A DNA stretch of 64,000 bases from UTCFX2 sp963827155 (GTDB lineage: Bacteria > Chloroflexota > Anaerolineae > Anaerolineales > UBA4823). This document shows, piece after piece, positions 29,635 through 37,712 of this stretch. The stretch lies in assembly GCA_963827155.1 (NCBI GenBank), contig CAWGZV010000002.1, forward strand, positions 868,001 to 932,000. The letters are read 5' to 3'. The first letter of the stretch is position 1. Each line of letters starts with the position of its first letter. The position numbers and the translations under genes were made by a program. The notes beneath the pieces are model-generated. The model worked only from the letters and a program-made list of their open reading frames with translations, searched no databases and was not told where the DNA came from.

Positions 29635-30285
29635 CAGTGACCTCGCGCTTTGCGGGCTGCCTCAAGCCAGGCGGCCGCGGTTTGGGTGATCGCATTAAGA
29701 CGACCTTCATGAAGATATTGGAGATTAACCAGGTTGGACGCGCCGGCAACACCTACCGCGCCGGCTTTAAAGAATGCTGCCAGGTTCTCCAGTGTGATGC
29801 CCCCGACCGCCACCAGCGGGATCTGGGGGAGCGGGCCGCGCAGCGCTTTGAGATACTCCGGACCTGCCGGGCAGGCAGGAAACAGGTAGACGGCATGAGC
29901 CCCAGCCTGGAAGGCGGTAAGGCATTCGGAAGGCGAAAAGGCGCCGCTGAGAGTAAGGGCGCCGTAGCGAAGCGCGGTGGTGATGACATCCAGTCTCATC
30001 ACAGTCGAAACCACGAACTCTGCCCCTGCCAGTATAGCCGCTCGAGCAAATTCTGAACTCCAGCACCGTACCGACGCCGATCAGTGCCGAATCCCCAAAT
30101 TTCCGGCACGCCAGGGCAATTGCCTCAAGCGGCTGGGAAGATTTCAGCGATATTTCTATAACCCCCACACCTCCCTGGAGCAGCGCTTCTACGGCAGGCT
30201 CAACATCCTCCAGCAAATCAATCCGGATGATCGCCATCACGCCGCTGCGCTGAAAAATTTCAAAATTCTGACTTGCAGTCGCCAT
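29634..30285 (-). CDS. KDPG/KHG aldolase-family protein lacking the Schiff-base Lys (frameshifted)
   Basis: A ~216-residue TIM-barrel protein of the Eda/DgoA family. Frame 1 runs from the ATG at 30285 (AGGAAA upstream) with SGVMAIIRI, GGVGVIEISLKS and IGVGTVL. Frame 2 continues from about 30051, where one extra A appears, with VVSTVMRLDVITTAL, LFPACPAGPEYLKALRGPLP and VAVGGITLENLAAFFKAGAVGVAG. In E. coli Eda the Schiff-base Lys stands two residues before the FPA motif (KFFPA). Here the same place is Tyr (VYLFPA, codon TAC at 29886-29888). Either the chemistry differs or the enzyme is inactive as a class I aldolase. Its neighbours are a methyltransferase and HPr. Confidence 0.75.
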
Positions 30286-30290
30286 GCGAG

Positions 30291-30917
30291 CTAGTTTCCT
30301 TCCTGCATGGATTTCCAAACAACCATTACCCAGAAAGCGGCATCAAGGCCGAGCTTGAACCGCTCCGGCGGAAAGCCGGGCGGCTTTCCTTCAATTTCGT
30401 GCGGTGCAAACCGCCTGGGAAAATACTTAACGATCAAACGCTCGAAAAAGTGGATCTGCGTACGATCGACGCCCGCCGGCAAGTCGATCAGCAGCGCGAT
30501 CACTGCTTTTCCTCCCAGCGCCAGCACTCGACAGCACTCCTGCAACAAGCTCGCTGCATCAGATACAAGGTGAAGCAGGTTGATCATCGCGATGCTGGTG
30601 ATGGAACCGGTCTTGAACGGAAGCGCCAGAGCATCTGCGCCAACCATCGGCGGTCGCTCAAAGGAAAAGATCATGGAGGCGGTCTTCAGCCGGTCGAGAT
30701 CAAGATCCAGCCCGATCAGATGCAGCATCGGATTCGCGGCAAATAACAGGCTGCACCCAAAACCGTACTCACAGCCCAACTCTAACGACAGTCCGGGCTT
30801 AAACTGCCTCCCGGCCCAGTCGTACAACGCAGCATGCTGCTTGAGCCCTGGTGAAGCATCCAAATCCTCCCAGTATTGGCTAAGCCGCATATTTTCTTGA
30901 GAAGGAAAACCGTCCAT
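30291..30917 (-). CDS. Class I SAM-dependent methyltransferase
   Basis: A 208-residue Rossmann-type methyltransferase. Motif I is LSLELGCEYGFG, the acidic end of strand 2 is LIGLDLDLDR, and motifs II/III are GADALALPF and LLHLVSDAASLLQECCRVLALGGKAVI. The substrate cannot be told; the sequence resembles the UbiE/Methyltransf_11 group. It starts 12 bp after a long hairpin and has no Shine-Dalgarno, so its translation may be weak or regulated. It ends 5 bp before the KDPG-aldolase-like gene. A methyltransferase inside a PTS sugar operon is unexpected. Confidence 0.75.
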   Translation of the reverse strand: MDGFPSQENMRLSQYWEDLDASPGLKQHAALYDWAGRQFKPGLSLELGCEYGFGCSLLFAANPMLHLIGLDLDLDRLKTASMIFSFERPPMVGADALALPFKTGSITSIAMINLLHLVSDAASLLQECCRVLALGGKAVIALLIDLPAGVDRTQIHFFERLIVKYFPRRFAPHEIEGKPPGFPPERFKLGLDAAFWVMVVWKSMQEGN

Positions 30918-30929
30918 TATTTATTTTTG

Positions 30930-30967
30930 GGGGGCATGGCGTTTGAGTAAATGCGAGCCATGCCCCC
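30930..30967. terminator. Perfect 11-bp hairpin between PTS IIC and methyltransferase genes
   Basis: GGGGGCATGGC (30930-30940) pairs perfectly with GCCATGCCCCC (30957-30967) around a 16-base loop. On the plus strand it is followed by TTTT, so it could stop plus-strand transcription. On the minus strand, the direction of the operon, it is followed by CAAAAATAAATA and the methyltransferase ATG rather than a T-run. There it may instead act as an mRNA-stabilising or attenuating stem that lowers expression of the distal genes. Confidence 0.5.
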
Positions 30968-31069
30968 TTTTGACGCTGCGGATGCGTCCCTGCGATCGCG
31001 GTGGCGAGCACAGGTGGAAAGCAGACTGTTGATAGATCAAACCCTCAACCAGAAATGGTTTTGGATTGT

Positions 31070-32449
31070 TTAGGCTTCCATCGGCTGGCGCTTGCGGGTG
31101 ACCAGGATCATCACGACCGCGAGCACGCCCAATACGATTGCTGCGACGCCGTAAGGCATAAACCCAGGCACCTGGCTTCCGCCGATCAGATTCATGATCC
31201 AGTAGATCGGCGCCCACAAGATATAGTCGCCGCCGCCGAAGATCAAGCCGGTGCCTTCAAAGAAGGAAGCCTGCAGCGGATATGTCACCAATGCCGCCAG
31301 ATCGATGATAATGGCGATGATCGCGCCGGAGAGGATTGCGCCTTTCCAGCCGCCGTGCCGGTCGCCAAATACGCCGGCCAGAGCGCCATCAAAGAAGAAG
31401 AAGATCGGTCCTGGGAAGATGATGACCTGCATCCCCAGCGCAACCTGCGCCAGCGTAAAGAGCACCATGGTGACGAAGCAGGAGAGGAAGCCCAAGATCA
31501 CGCCGGTGGGCGAGAACTGGAAGAACAGCGGAGAGTCCAGCGCAGGCTGGGTGCCGGGCAGGACAGTCTTGGCGATACCTTCGAAAGCCGGGATCATCGC
31601 TGCCAGGAACATGCGCACACCAAAAAGCACGATCGCCACGCCTGCGGCAAAACCAAGTCCCTGCAGGAACAGCCAGACCAGCCAGTGCTGGTCGCCGCTA
31701 AGTTCGCTTACCGCGTCCATGCCGGTGACGAGACCGACGAGGATGTAAACGATCGGCATCAAGATCGCCAGCAGGACGGTGTAGTCGGTGAAGATCGAGA
31801 AGAACCCTGGCAGCTCGATCTCATCACTGCGCTTCGATTTAACGATCATCCCAGACAGCGCTCCGGTGGGCAGGTCCATCGTTTGCAGGTGACCAAGGGT
31901 AAACTGGTCTTTGGTGAGCGGTGTGGTGTATGGGCGAGCGATAAACGGCATCACCGTCCAGAATAGAGCGGTCATGATGGTCGCAAAAGCAATCAGCCCG
32001 GCGCCTGTAAGAGCAAAGATCGAAGCGCCGATCACAATCGCGATCGAGGTGTTGAAGAGCATGATGTGACCGGTCAGGAAGACGTTCTTAAAGGTTGGGA
32101 TCGGGAGGATGCGGACCAGGATGAGGTGCAGGATGAATGCACACACAAAGGCGATCGAGATGTCGACTGCATAAGTCTTCATCGCCACGCCAAACGGACC
32201 GAAGCAGTCTGGCAGGACGCCCGTCACCCCAAAGCTGTTGTTCAAAAGCGTGGTAATGGGGAGCAAAGATCCCAGGAAGACTCCGATGCCAGCGTTCAAG
32301 ATCACGATGCCGACCATGGTCTTGATCGTGCCTTCAAGCACCTCGTCAGCATCGCGCCTCTGAAGCAGCAGGCCGATCAGCGCAATCAAGCCCAGAAAGA
32401 CCGGCGCTTGAATGAAGACCTGCGAGATGAAAAAGTTGATTACGGACAT
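31070..32449 (-). CDS. ulaA: PTS transporter subunit IIC, ascorbate (UlaA/SgaT) family
   Basis: A 459-residue membrane permease with 10-11 hydrophobic segments, the size and pattern of UlaA. Recognisable parts are the N-terminal FFISQVFIQAPVFLGLIALIGLLLQRR, GTIKTMVGIVILNAG, the LNNSFG loop, FTLGHLQTMDLP and a late GFMPYGVAA. UlaA forms the sugar path for L-ascorbate, which is phosphorylated by IIB on entry. Here the partners IIB and IIA are encoded nearby. The cargo may be ascorbate or a related sugar acid or lactone; the sequence alone does not decide, and no ulaD/E/F isomerase genes are present. A hairpin follows the gene. Confidence 0.87.
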   Translation of the reverse strand: MSVINFFISQVFIQAPVFLGLIALIGLLLQRRDADEVLEGTIKTMVGIVILNAGIGVFLGSLLPITTLLNNSFGVTGVLPDCFGPFGVAMKTYAVDISIAFVCAFILHLILVRILPIPTFKNVFLTGHIMLFNTSIAIVIGASIFALTGAGLIAFATIMTALFWTVMPFIARPYTTPLTKDQFTLGHLQTMDLPTGALSGMIVKSKRSDEIELPGFFSIFTDYTVLLAILMPIVYILVGLVTGMDAVSELSGDQHWLVWLFLQGLGFAAGVAIVLFGVRMFLAAMIPAFEGIAKTVLPGTQPALDSPLFFQFSPTGVILGFLSCFVTMVLFTLAQVALGMQVIIFPGPIFFFFDGALAGVFGDRHGGWKGAILSGAIIAIIIDLAALVTYPLQASFFEGTGLIFGGGDYILWAPIYWIMNLIGGSQVPGFMPYGVAAIVLGVLAVVMILVTRKRQPMEA

Positions 32450-32574
32450 AGCAATTCTCCTCTACTGAATTGACTGTCTGATACAGTTTTTTTTTGATGT
32501 TGGGCTGTTCGATCGTCGAGCTGTGTTCGATCACACGCAGGTCCCCGGCGATCTCCCAGCTTAGCTCGATCGCT

Positions 32575-32874
32575 TCACTCCTTTTTGGCGTACTCTTCGA
32601 AATAAGGACCGAGCAGTCGTTTTAGTTCATCAGTATCCATAAATGATTTGACCGCGATGACCGGAATGCCCGGCACGACCCCAACTCTCGGTGCGAGGTG
32701 GTCCTGCACAACGATAAGGTTGGCTTCATGCCCTTTTGCTGTACCGGCATCTGCTGCGATGACCGAGATCTTCAAGCCATATTCACGAGCGATCTTTTCT
32801 ATCGATACTTTTGCCAGCAGGCTGCTCCCCAGGCCGCATCCGCATACGGTCACAATTTGCATTCTTCTTGCCAT
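32575..32874 (-). CDS. ulaB: PTS sugar transporter subunit IIB, ascorbate/galactitol type
   Basis: A 99-residue soluble IIB. It begins MARRMQIVTVCGCGLGSSLL, a P-loop with the phospho-Cys at position 11. The VVQDHLAPRVGVVPGI and SFMDTDELKRLL segments complete the fold. It receives phosphate from IIA and hands it to the incoming sugar on IIC. I start at the ATG ending at 32874, five bases after GGAGG; an upstream ATG at 32886 lies inside that ribosome site. The IIC gene follows after 125 bp with nothing recognisable between. Confidence 0.88.
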   Translation of the reverse strand: MARRMQIVTVCGCGLGSSLLAKVSIEKIAREYGLKISVIAADAGTAKGHEANLIVVQDHLAPRVGVVPGIPVIAVKSFMDTDELKRLLGPYFEEYAKKE

Positions 32875-33029
32875 TCTCGCCTCCATTAACTTGGTTTATT
32901 GATTGTTGCCATATCATTTTCAATATTATCGATTGGACTACCTCCTTCGATTATTTTCGCGATTTCTGGTAAATTCGATCCCAACCCGAATTCGGCTTCA
33001 GAATCAACCTGCAGGGCGTTGTCTGTGCC

Positions 33030-33992
33030 TTAGCGATGATCGGCAAAGCTGAAAGCCCTGGCAGGGTTTTCCACAAAAATCTGGCGGATCAGCGCCTCAT
33101 CAAAGCCCTCCGCCCGCAGGCGCGGCAGGAACTTGCCCGGCACATACGCCAGTCCCGGTCCGCCGCCGTAGGAGACAAAATAGCTGCGGCGGGCGACGTC
33201 GCCGCCCCACAGAATTTGGGCTGAGTAGCCCGCCTCCGCCATCTGGCGCAACAGGTTTATAAATGTCGTCTCGGGGAAATACTTTACCCGACCCGGGGTG
33301 TCGTAGCATAGATATGCGCCGGTCTCGGCTACCTGGCGGTGGACATAAAAATCCGGGTTGCGATCCATGTGACCGACGACGACGTGCTCGGGTTTTACAC
33401 CGTGCGATATAAGCAGCTCGACCTGCTCGAAGCCCATCGTGCCGTTCTCGGTATGGGTGGCAATCGGCGCTCCTGTCTGCAGGTGCGCCAGGGCGGCGGC
33501 TTCGATCACCTTGCGCTGGTTGGCGGTGATGACCTGATAGTGGGTCCCAAACTTAATCACACCTGCCTTTGCTGGCAGCCGGTCGATCAGAGGCCCGGTA
33601 TAGTTGAAGCCATCCAGCCCAAGCTCAATTTCTTCGATGAAGATCTTGGCGATCTGCTCAGCGGTGTAGAAGTAGCGCCAGTGAGAATCCTGGTAATCGC
33701 CTTCATGCTGCAAACCGGTGCTTGCGATCACATTCAGGCTGGTGCGGCGGGCAATCTCGAGCATCTTGCGCGGGCTGCGCCCGACCCCGATGCAGCTCAT
33801 CTCCACCAGAGCCGCGCCTCCAGCCGCCTTGAACAGCTCCACTTCCTGGCAGATCTTGTCAAGGTCATCCAGCTTAAAATCGGGGTGCTTCGAGAGGATC
33901 AGGTCGCGATCCATCACCAGGTGGGCATGCGAATTTGTAAAGCCCAGCGCTTCAGGTTGGATCGAGCCAGTCAGGGTGCGAATTTCAGGCAT
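33030..33992 (-). CDS. Phosphotriesterase-family protein, probable sugar(-phosphate) lactonase
   Basis: A 320-residue TIM-barrel amidohydrolase of COG1735. The metal ligands are all present: HAH at residues 22-24 (SHAHL), bridging Lys147 (GVIKFGT), His180 (ATHTENG), His208 (VGHMDRN) and Asp265 (WGGDVARR). Characterised bacterial relatives in PTS loci, such as Listeria Lmo2620, open 1,4-lactone 5-phosphates of pentonates. A similar lactonase step would fit an ascorbate-type PTS; this is analogy, not proof. AAGGAG precedes the ATG, and the gap to the FAD oxidoreductase gene is only 2 bp. Confidence 0.85.
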   Translation of the reverse strand: MPEIRTLTGSIQPEALGFTNSHAHLVMDRDLILSKHPDFKLDDLDKICQEVELFKAAGGAALVEMSCIGVGRSPRKMLEIARRTSLNVIASTGLQHEGDYQDSHWRYFYTAEQIAKIFIEEIELGLDGFNYTGPLIDRLPAKAGVIKFGTHYQVITANQRKVIEAAALAHLQTGAPIATHTENGTMGFEQVELLISHGVKPEHVVVGHMDRNPDFYVHRQVAETGAYLCYDTPGRVKYFPETTFINLLRQMAEAGYSAQILWGGDVARRSYFVSYGGGPGLAYVPGKFLPRLRAEGFDEALIRQIFVENPARAFSFADHR

Positions 33993-33994
33993 TT

Positions 33995-35320
33995 CTACAG
34001 CTCCTTGATTTCAACAGGGATGGGCTCCAGCACTACGCCGGTTTTTAAAAGCTCATCCCGCAAGTAAGAGGATTCGAGCGCTGACGGCGGAATCCCGAGC
34101 CTCAGGGCTACTGCAGCCGCGAGCCCGGCAGCCTCGCCCATCGCCATGCATTGGGCGGAGTTTCGGGCGGAAGCCTGGGCTTCGTGCGTGGCGCTCAAAC
34201 AGCGCCCGGCGACGAGCAAATTCGGGATTTTACGCGGCAGCAGGCTGCGGAATGGGATTTGATAGTATCCTGGGCCTCCAACGTACTGCCAGCGTACGTC
34301 CACGCCGGCATGATGGTCTTCGATCGGCGCCGCACAGCAGCAGACTGCGTCTTCGAACTGGCGCCCCAAGACCACATCCTCGCCCGTCAGCACGTATTCG
34401 CCGATCAGACGGCGGGTCTCACGCACCCCAATGTGCGAAGCGCTGTGCGCCAGATAGGCGTTCTTGAAACCGGGCAGCTCGTTCTTCAAGAAGCGCACAT
34501 ATTCCTGCACCTGGCGGCGGCCTTCCACTTCCGCCATGGAGAGGGCGAATGGATCGGTCGCATCGACATTCGGCACCCGCGTAAGGTTGGCGTGGATGAA
34601 GCCTGGGTGGGGAGTCGGGTGGATCGAGCCGCCGATGCGGGTGAGCGAGTATTTTCCGCTCGCTGCTGCTTTTTTCATAATGCGGGTGCGCTCCGCCTGC
34701 GGCATCGAAAAGACCAGCTCCGTGTCGACATTGCCCATATAAAAGATCAGGCTGAGCGACTGCACCGGGCGGCCCTCGGCGCCGGCAAGCTCAAACTCAG
34801 CCCCAGCCCGGGCTGCCAGGTCGGCGTCGCCGGTGGCATCGATCAGGATCTTCGCCCGCACTTGCTTCAGCCCGGCTTTGGTGGCGACCCACACCCCTTT
34901 CAGCGCCTCATCCTCCAGAACCACCTCAGGGACGAAGGTGTGGTAAAGCAGATTCGCACCGGCATCCAGAACCAGCCGCTCGTAGACGATCTTGAGCTGC
35001 TCCATGTCGTAGGTGATGCCGGTGCCGGCCCCAAAGGTGTTCGGACGAGAAAAAGCCGATCCGGCCTCAAAAAGGCGCTCAACGATTTCATAGGAGATGC
35101 CGCCCACCAGGCGGCGGGTGTTTTCACCTGGGCTGTAGAAACCGTAAAATGTATCCACACCCATAACCGTCCGGCTGCCGCCCAGCGCGCCTTGAGATTC
35201 CACCAGCAGAACCCTTGCGCCCTGACGCGCAGCGGCAGCCGCGGCGAGCGGGCCGGCTGAGCCGCCTCCGACCACCAGGATATCGGTTTCAACCAGGATC
35301 TGGTCTGCAGAGGATCTCAT
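33995..35320 (-). CDS. FAD-dependent oxidoreductase (FAD_oxidored / PF12831-like)
   Basis: A 441-residue flavoprotein. The N-terminal dinucleotide fold is ILVVGGGSAGPLAAAAAARQG (Gly18-Gly23) with the ribose-binding Glu41 in LLVES, then LGGSRTVMGV. Later parts are AKILIDATGDADLAARAG, an HIGVRETRRLIGEYVL stretch and a C-terminal NLLVAGRCLSATHEAQASAR.....GEAAGLAAA, all typical of this family. The oxidised substrate is unknown; many members sit in sugar-acid loci. The start overlaps the IIA stop (ATGA), so it is co-translated with a transport component. A CCCAAP cluster near residue 330 could hold a thiol-rich site. Confidence 0.85.
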   Translation of the reverse strand: MRSSADQILVETDILVVGGGSAGPLAAAAAARQGARVLLVESQGALGGSRTVMGVDTFYGFYSPGENTRRLVGGISYEIVERLFEAGSAFSRPNTFGAGTGITYDMEQLKIVYERLVLDAGANLLYHTFVPEVVLEDEALKGVWVATKAGLKQVRAKILIDATGDADLAARAGAEFELAGAEGRPVQSLSLIFYMGNVDTELVFSMPQAERTRIMKKAAASGKYSLTRIGGSIHPTPHPGFIHANLTRVPNVDATDPFALSMAEVEGRRQVQEYVRFLKNELPGFKNAYLAHSASHIGVRETRRLIGEYVLTGEDVVLGRQFEDAVCCCAAPIEDHHAGVDVRWQYVGGPGYYQIPFRSLLPRKIPNLLVAGRCLSATHEAQASARNSAQCMAMGEAAGLAAAVALRLGIPPSALESSYLRDELLKTGVVLEPIPVEIKEL

Positions 35321-35808
35321 CCGATTGCCTCCGCAGCCCCAAAAACCTGCTGAATGGAGGGAATGTCCTCCGCGAGCAGGAGCTCGCCGACCAGTTCCTT
35401 CGAGAGCAGCAGCTCTGCCAGGGTCTGCATGGCTTTCAGGTGTACGCGTTTATCCACCGCAGCAAGCGCAAAAACGAGCGTTACCGGGTCATGGTCGGGA
35501 TTGCCAAATTCAACTGCAGGCGCAAGCCGCACCAGGCTCATTCCAGTAAGGATCGCACCCGCCTCCGGGCGAGCATGCGGCATCGCTATCCCGGGGGCGA
35601 TTACGATATAGGGTCCTAACTCCTCGGCAGTGCTGATCATGGCGTCGATATATTCAGGTTTGATAACGCCATCTTTTAACAGCAGCCCGCCGGCAACCCT
35701 CACGGCGCCGCGCCAGTCGGCAGTTGCTACATCCAGCAAGATGCGCCCGGCAGGGATCAGTTCGCTCAGAGATGGAGTTTTTTCTTTCGCAGGCGACAAT
35801 TCAATCAC
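35317..35808 (-). CDS. ulaC: PTS sugar transporter subunit IIA (mannitol/fructose/ascorbate fold)
   Basis: A 163-residue IIA domain of the PTS_EIIA_2 fold. The phospho-His is His78 in APGIAMPHARPEAGA. VTLVFALAAVDKRVHLKAMQTLAELL completes the usual core. It takes phosphate from HPr and passes it to IIB. It probably also phosphorylates the PRD regulator encoded just upstream. The start is GTG at 35808, and the purine-rich AGAAAGAG lies unusually close to it, so the true start might be a nearby codon. The stop overlaps the FAD gene start. Confidence 0.87.
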   Translation of the reverse strand: MIELSPAKEKTPSLSELIPAGRILLDVATADWRGAVRVAGGLLLKDGVIKPEYIDAMISTAEELGPYIVIAPGIAMPHARPEAGAILTGMSLVRLAPAVEFGNPDHDPVTLVFALAAVDKRVHLKAMQTLAELLLSKELVGELLLAEDIPSIQQVFGAAEAIG

Positions 35809-35867
35809 CTCTTTCTTTGCATACCTTTTTCCGAGCCAGATTGCTTGCGGCTCGCGTTACCAAATCT

Positions 35868-37412
35868 TCAGACAACCATTGCTTCCATCGATTCTCGGAT
35901 CCGGCGGATATCATCTGCTGAAAGCAGGGCGTTGACTTCGATCACCGGCACATTCACCGACTGGATTGGGACGGTTGAAATGATCAAATCCACATTCTCT
36001 GGTAAGCCGCGGCGCAAATCGCGGGTGGAAAGGATCTCGACGACCTGAATGTTGTTGAATTCCTTCTTCAATCGCGAGTGCAGAAGCCATGAGGTCGCGC
36101 TGCCGCTTGGGCAAACGATCAGCGCTCGCACCTGCGGCATGTCCTCATATTTCATCATCGCACCCGCCAGATACATGGTGATGTAGGCGATCTCATCGGG
36201 TGGGACCTCGCGGCCGATATATTCTTGCAGATCTGAGCAGGACTCGCGTGCGGTGCTGTACACCTCGGGATATCGGCGGCGGATATCGTCCAAAAGTGGG
36301 TTGCGGATCGGCAGGTCGCGGATGAGACGCTGGATGGTAGGAGCGAGATGTGAAGTCAGGCGGATGAGCAGCTCCCGGTCCTGGTCGAGTGGGCGTTTGA
36401 GCTTCTCGGCAGCCCGGCGGAGCACCGAGCGAGCCAGCATCTCGGATTCTGGCGGCATTTCCCCAACCGAGCGGCTGTCGAGCTTGGCGCCAAGCAGCTG
36501 GATGGTCAGAAGCGAAACTTCGCTCTGCGAGATCGCGAAGCCCCATTTCTTCTTGATGATCTGGCCGAGGTCAAGCGCCACCCGGTAAGCAGGCTGACCC
36601 ATCAGCGTTTGGATCTGGGCAGGATTCATCTCTCCGGTGTAGCCTTGCGGGAAGCGATTAATCAGCAGGGCAATATGCAGGCTGAGGGTAAGGTGATCCA
36701 AATCGACAAAGCGCGTCTTCAGGCGGGTCTCGGCGAGCTGCACCAGCTCGCGGGCTGCCGGAAGTTCGAGCGAGCGGAGTGTGGAATTGATCAGCCTGGA
36801 AAGCGGCGGATTGACCGGTGAAATCGGGTTGGTTTTCGAGCCGCCAGCAACGCAGTAGTGGAACAGCGCGGCATCATCGAGGTGAAGGCAGATCAGCTCG
36901 ACAAAAGTCTTGCGCCAGTCGCTTTCTTTGCCCATCAGCTTGATGCCGTAATTTGTCCGCCGCACCAGGAAGAGGTTGCGGGCTTCATACCATTCGGCCA
37001 CGACGTCCAGATCCTCAAGGATCGTACTGCGCGAGACCTGCAGCTCATTCTGGAAATCCTGGACGATGCGAGGCTGGGAGCTGACGTGGATCAAGAAGGT
37101 GAGCAGCTCAATGCGTTCCTTGCGGCCGAGTGTGCTGGCTGGGGCTTCCTCGGAGGCGAGCTGCTCGATCAGCAAACGGCGATTAATATGCGTTGATTTT
37201 GACTCTTCTGCCGGCTGTACGATCCAGGTATGGTCGGATTGGCGCACCAGATCCGCATTGTGTTTCGCCAGCCAGGCGCGCATCGCAGGGAGCTGCCGGC
37301 GAACTGCGCCAGGGCTCATCCCCAATGCCGCAGATATCTCGGAGATCGCGACGGACTTATCAGTTGATAACAATCCCAGCAAGATCTGTCTTTGGCTCGA
37401 GGTTAACCACAT
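35868..37412 (-). CDS. PRD-domain transcriptional regulator (BglG/MtlR-like) with PTS IIB-like domain
   Basis: A 514-residue regulator. It has an N-terminal DeoR/HTH_11-like winged helix (LTSSQRQILLGLLST ... ISEISAALGMSPGAVRR) and a second HTH around residues 100-150. Two PRD modules follow, at about 185-290 with LHIALLINRF and 300-405 with LIRLTSHLAPTIQRL, then a IIB-like domain beginning RALIVCPSGSATSWLL (Cys in the P-loop). Such proteins activate PTS operons and are switched by phosphorylation of PRD His by HPr or IIB. No C-terminal IIA domain is fused. It lies directly upstream of the IIA gene and is the evident regulator of this locus. Confidence 0.88.
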   Translation of the reverse strand: MWLTSSQRQILLGLLSTDKSVAISEISAALGMSPGAVRRQLPAMRAWLAKHNADLVRQSDHTWIVQPAEESKSTHINRRLLIEQLASEEAPASTLGRKERIELLTFLIHVSSQPRIVQDFQNELQVSRSTILEDLDVVAEWYEARNLFLVRRTNYGIKLMGKESDWRKTFVELICLHLDDAALFHYCVAGGSKTNPISPVNPPLSRLINSTLRSLELPAARELVQLAETRLKTRFVDLDHLTLSLHIALLINRFPQGYTGEMNPAQIQTLMGQPAYRVALDLGQIIKKKWGFAISQSEVSLLTIQLLGAKLDSRSVGEMPPESEMLARSVLRRAAEKLKRPLDQDRELLIRLTSHLAPTIQRLIRDLPIRNPLLDDIRRRYPEVYSTARESCSDLQEYIGREVPPDEIAYITMYLAGAMMKYEDMPQVRALIVCPSGSATSWLLHSRLKKEFNNIQVVEILSTRDLRRGLPENVDLIISTVPIQSVNVPVIEVNALLSADDIRRIRESMEAMVV

Positions 37413-37712
37413 TTCAGGCGTGGATCCCTTTATGCAAGCGGAATTGGCGTCTGAGCAACACGCAGATGATTAGGTTATAGGTCTTTTGCGCCTCAAGGTC
37501 AAGCGAACTGAGAGGGAATTGGTATGACCTTTAACGAATTGATTGTGCATTTATTGAACTAACACTCATGGGGAGATAGAGTTGCGAAATCCAGCTTTTC
37601 TAAAAGCTCCACCGCGGGACGGCGGTGGGGCTTTATCGAATCGCTTAAAATTGATACCTTCGAGATCAGGTGTCCCAGACGACCCGATTCTGACTTCCCA
37701 GCACAAACACCA
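37413..37712. other. 300-bp gap upstream of the PRD regulator
   Basis: No gene is seen. It holds a terminator hairpin at 37602-37634 after the TrpA-like gene and the likely promoter of the PRD regulator and PTS operon between about 37440 and 37600. No clear -35/-10 pair could be picked by eye. Confidence 0.5.
37602..37634. terminator. Bidirectional intrinsic terminator hairpin after TrpA-like gene
   Basis: AAAGCTCCACCGC and GCGGTGGGGCTTT form a 13-bp stem with a single T-G wobble and a GGGACG loop. On the minus strand it ends in GCTTTTAGAAAAG, with a short T-run. It would insulate the TrpA-like gene from the PRD regulator gene downstream, so the two are probably transcribed separately. Confidence 0.6.

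Noticed and set aside
31001..31966. 321-residue plus-strand frame, rich in Asp/His/Gln, opposite the PTS IIC gene
   Set aside because: Its charged composition is the antisense of membrane helices; the UlaA-like protein on the other strand is certain.
34151..35260. 369-residue plus-strand frame opposite the FAD oxidoreductase gene
   Set aside because: It is a shadow frame; the minus strand encodes a clear FAD protein with GGGSAG and other motifs, while this frame shows no domain.
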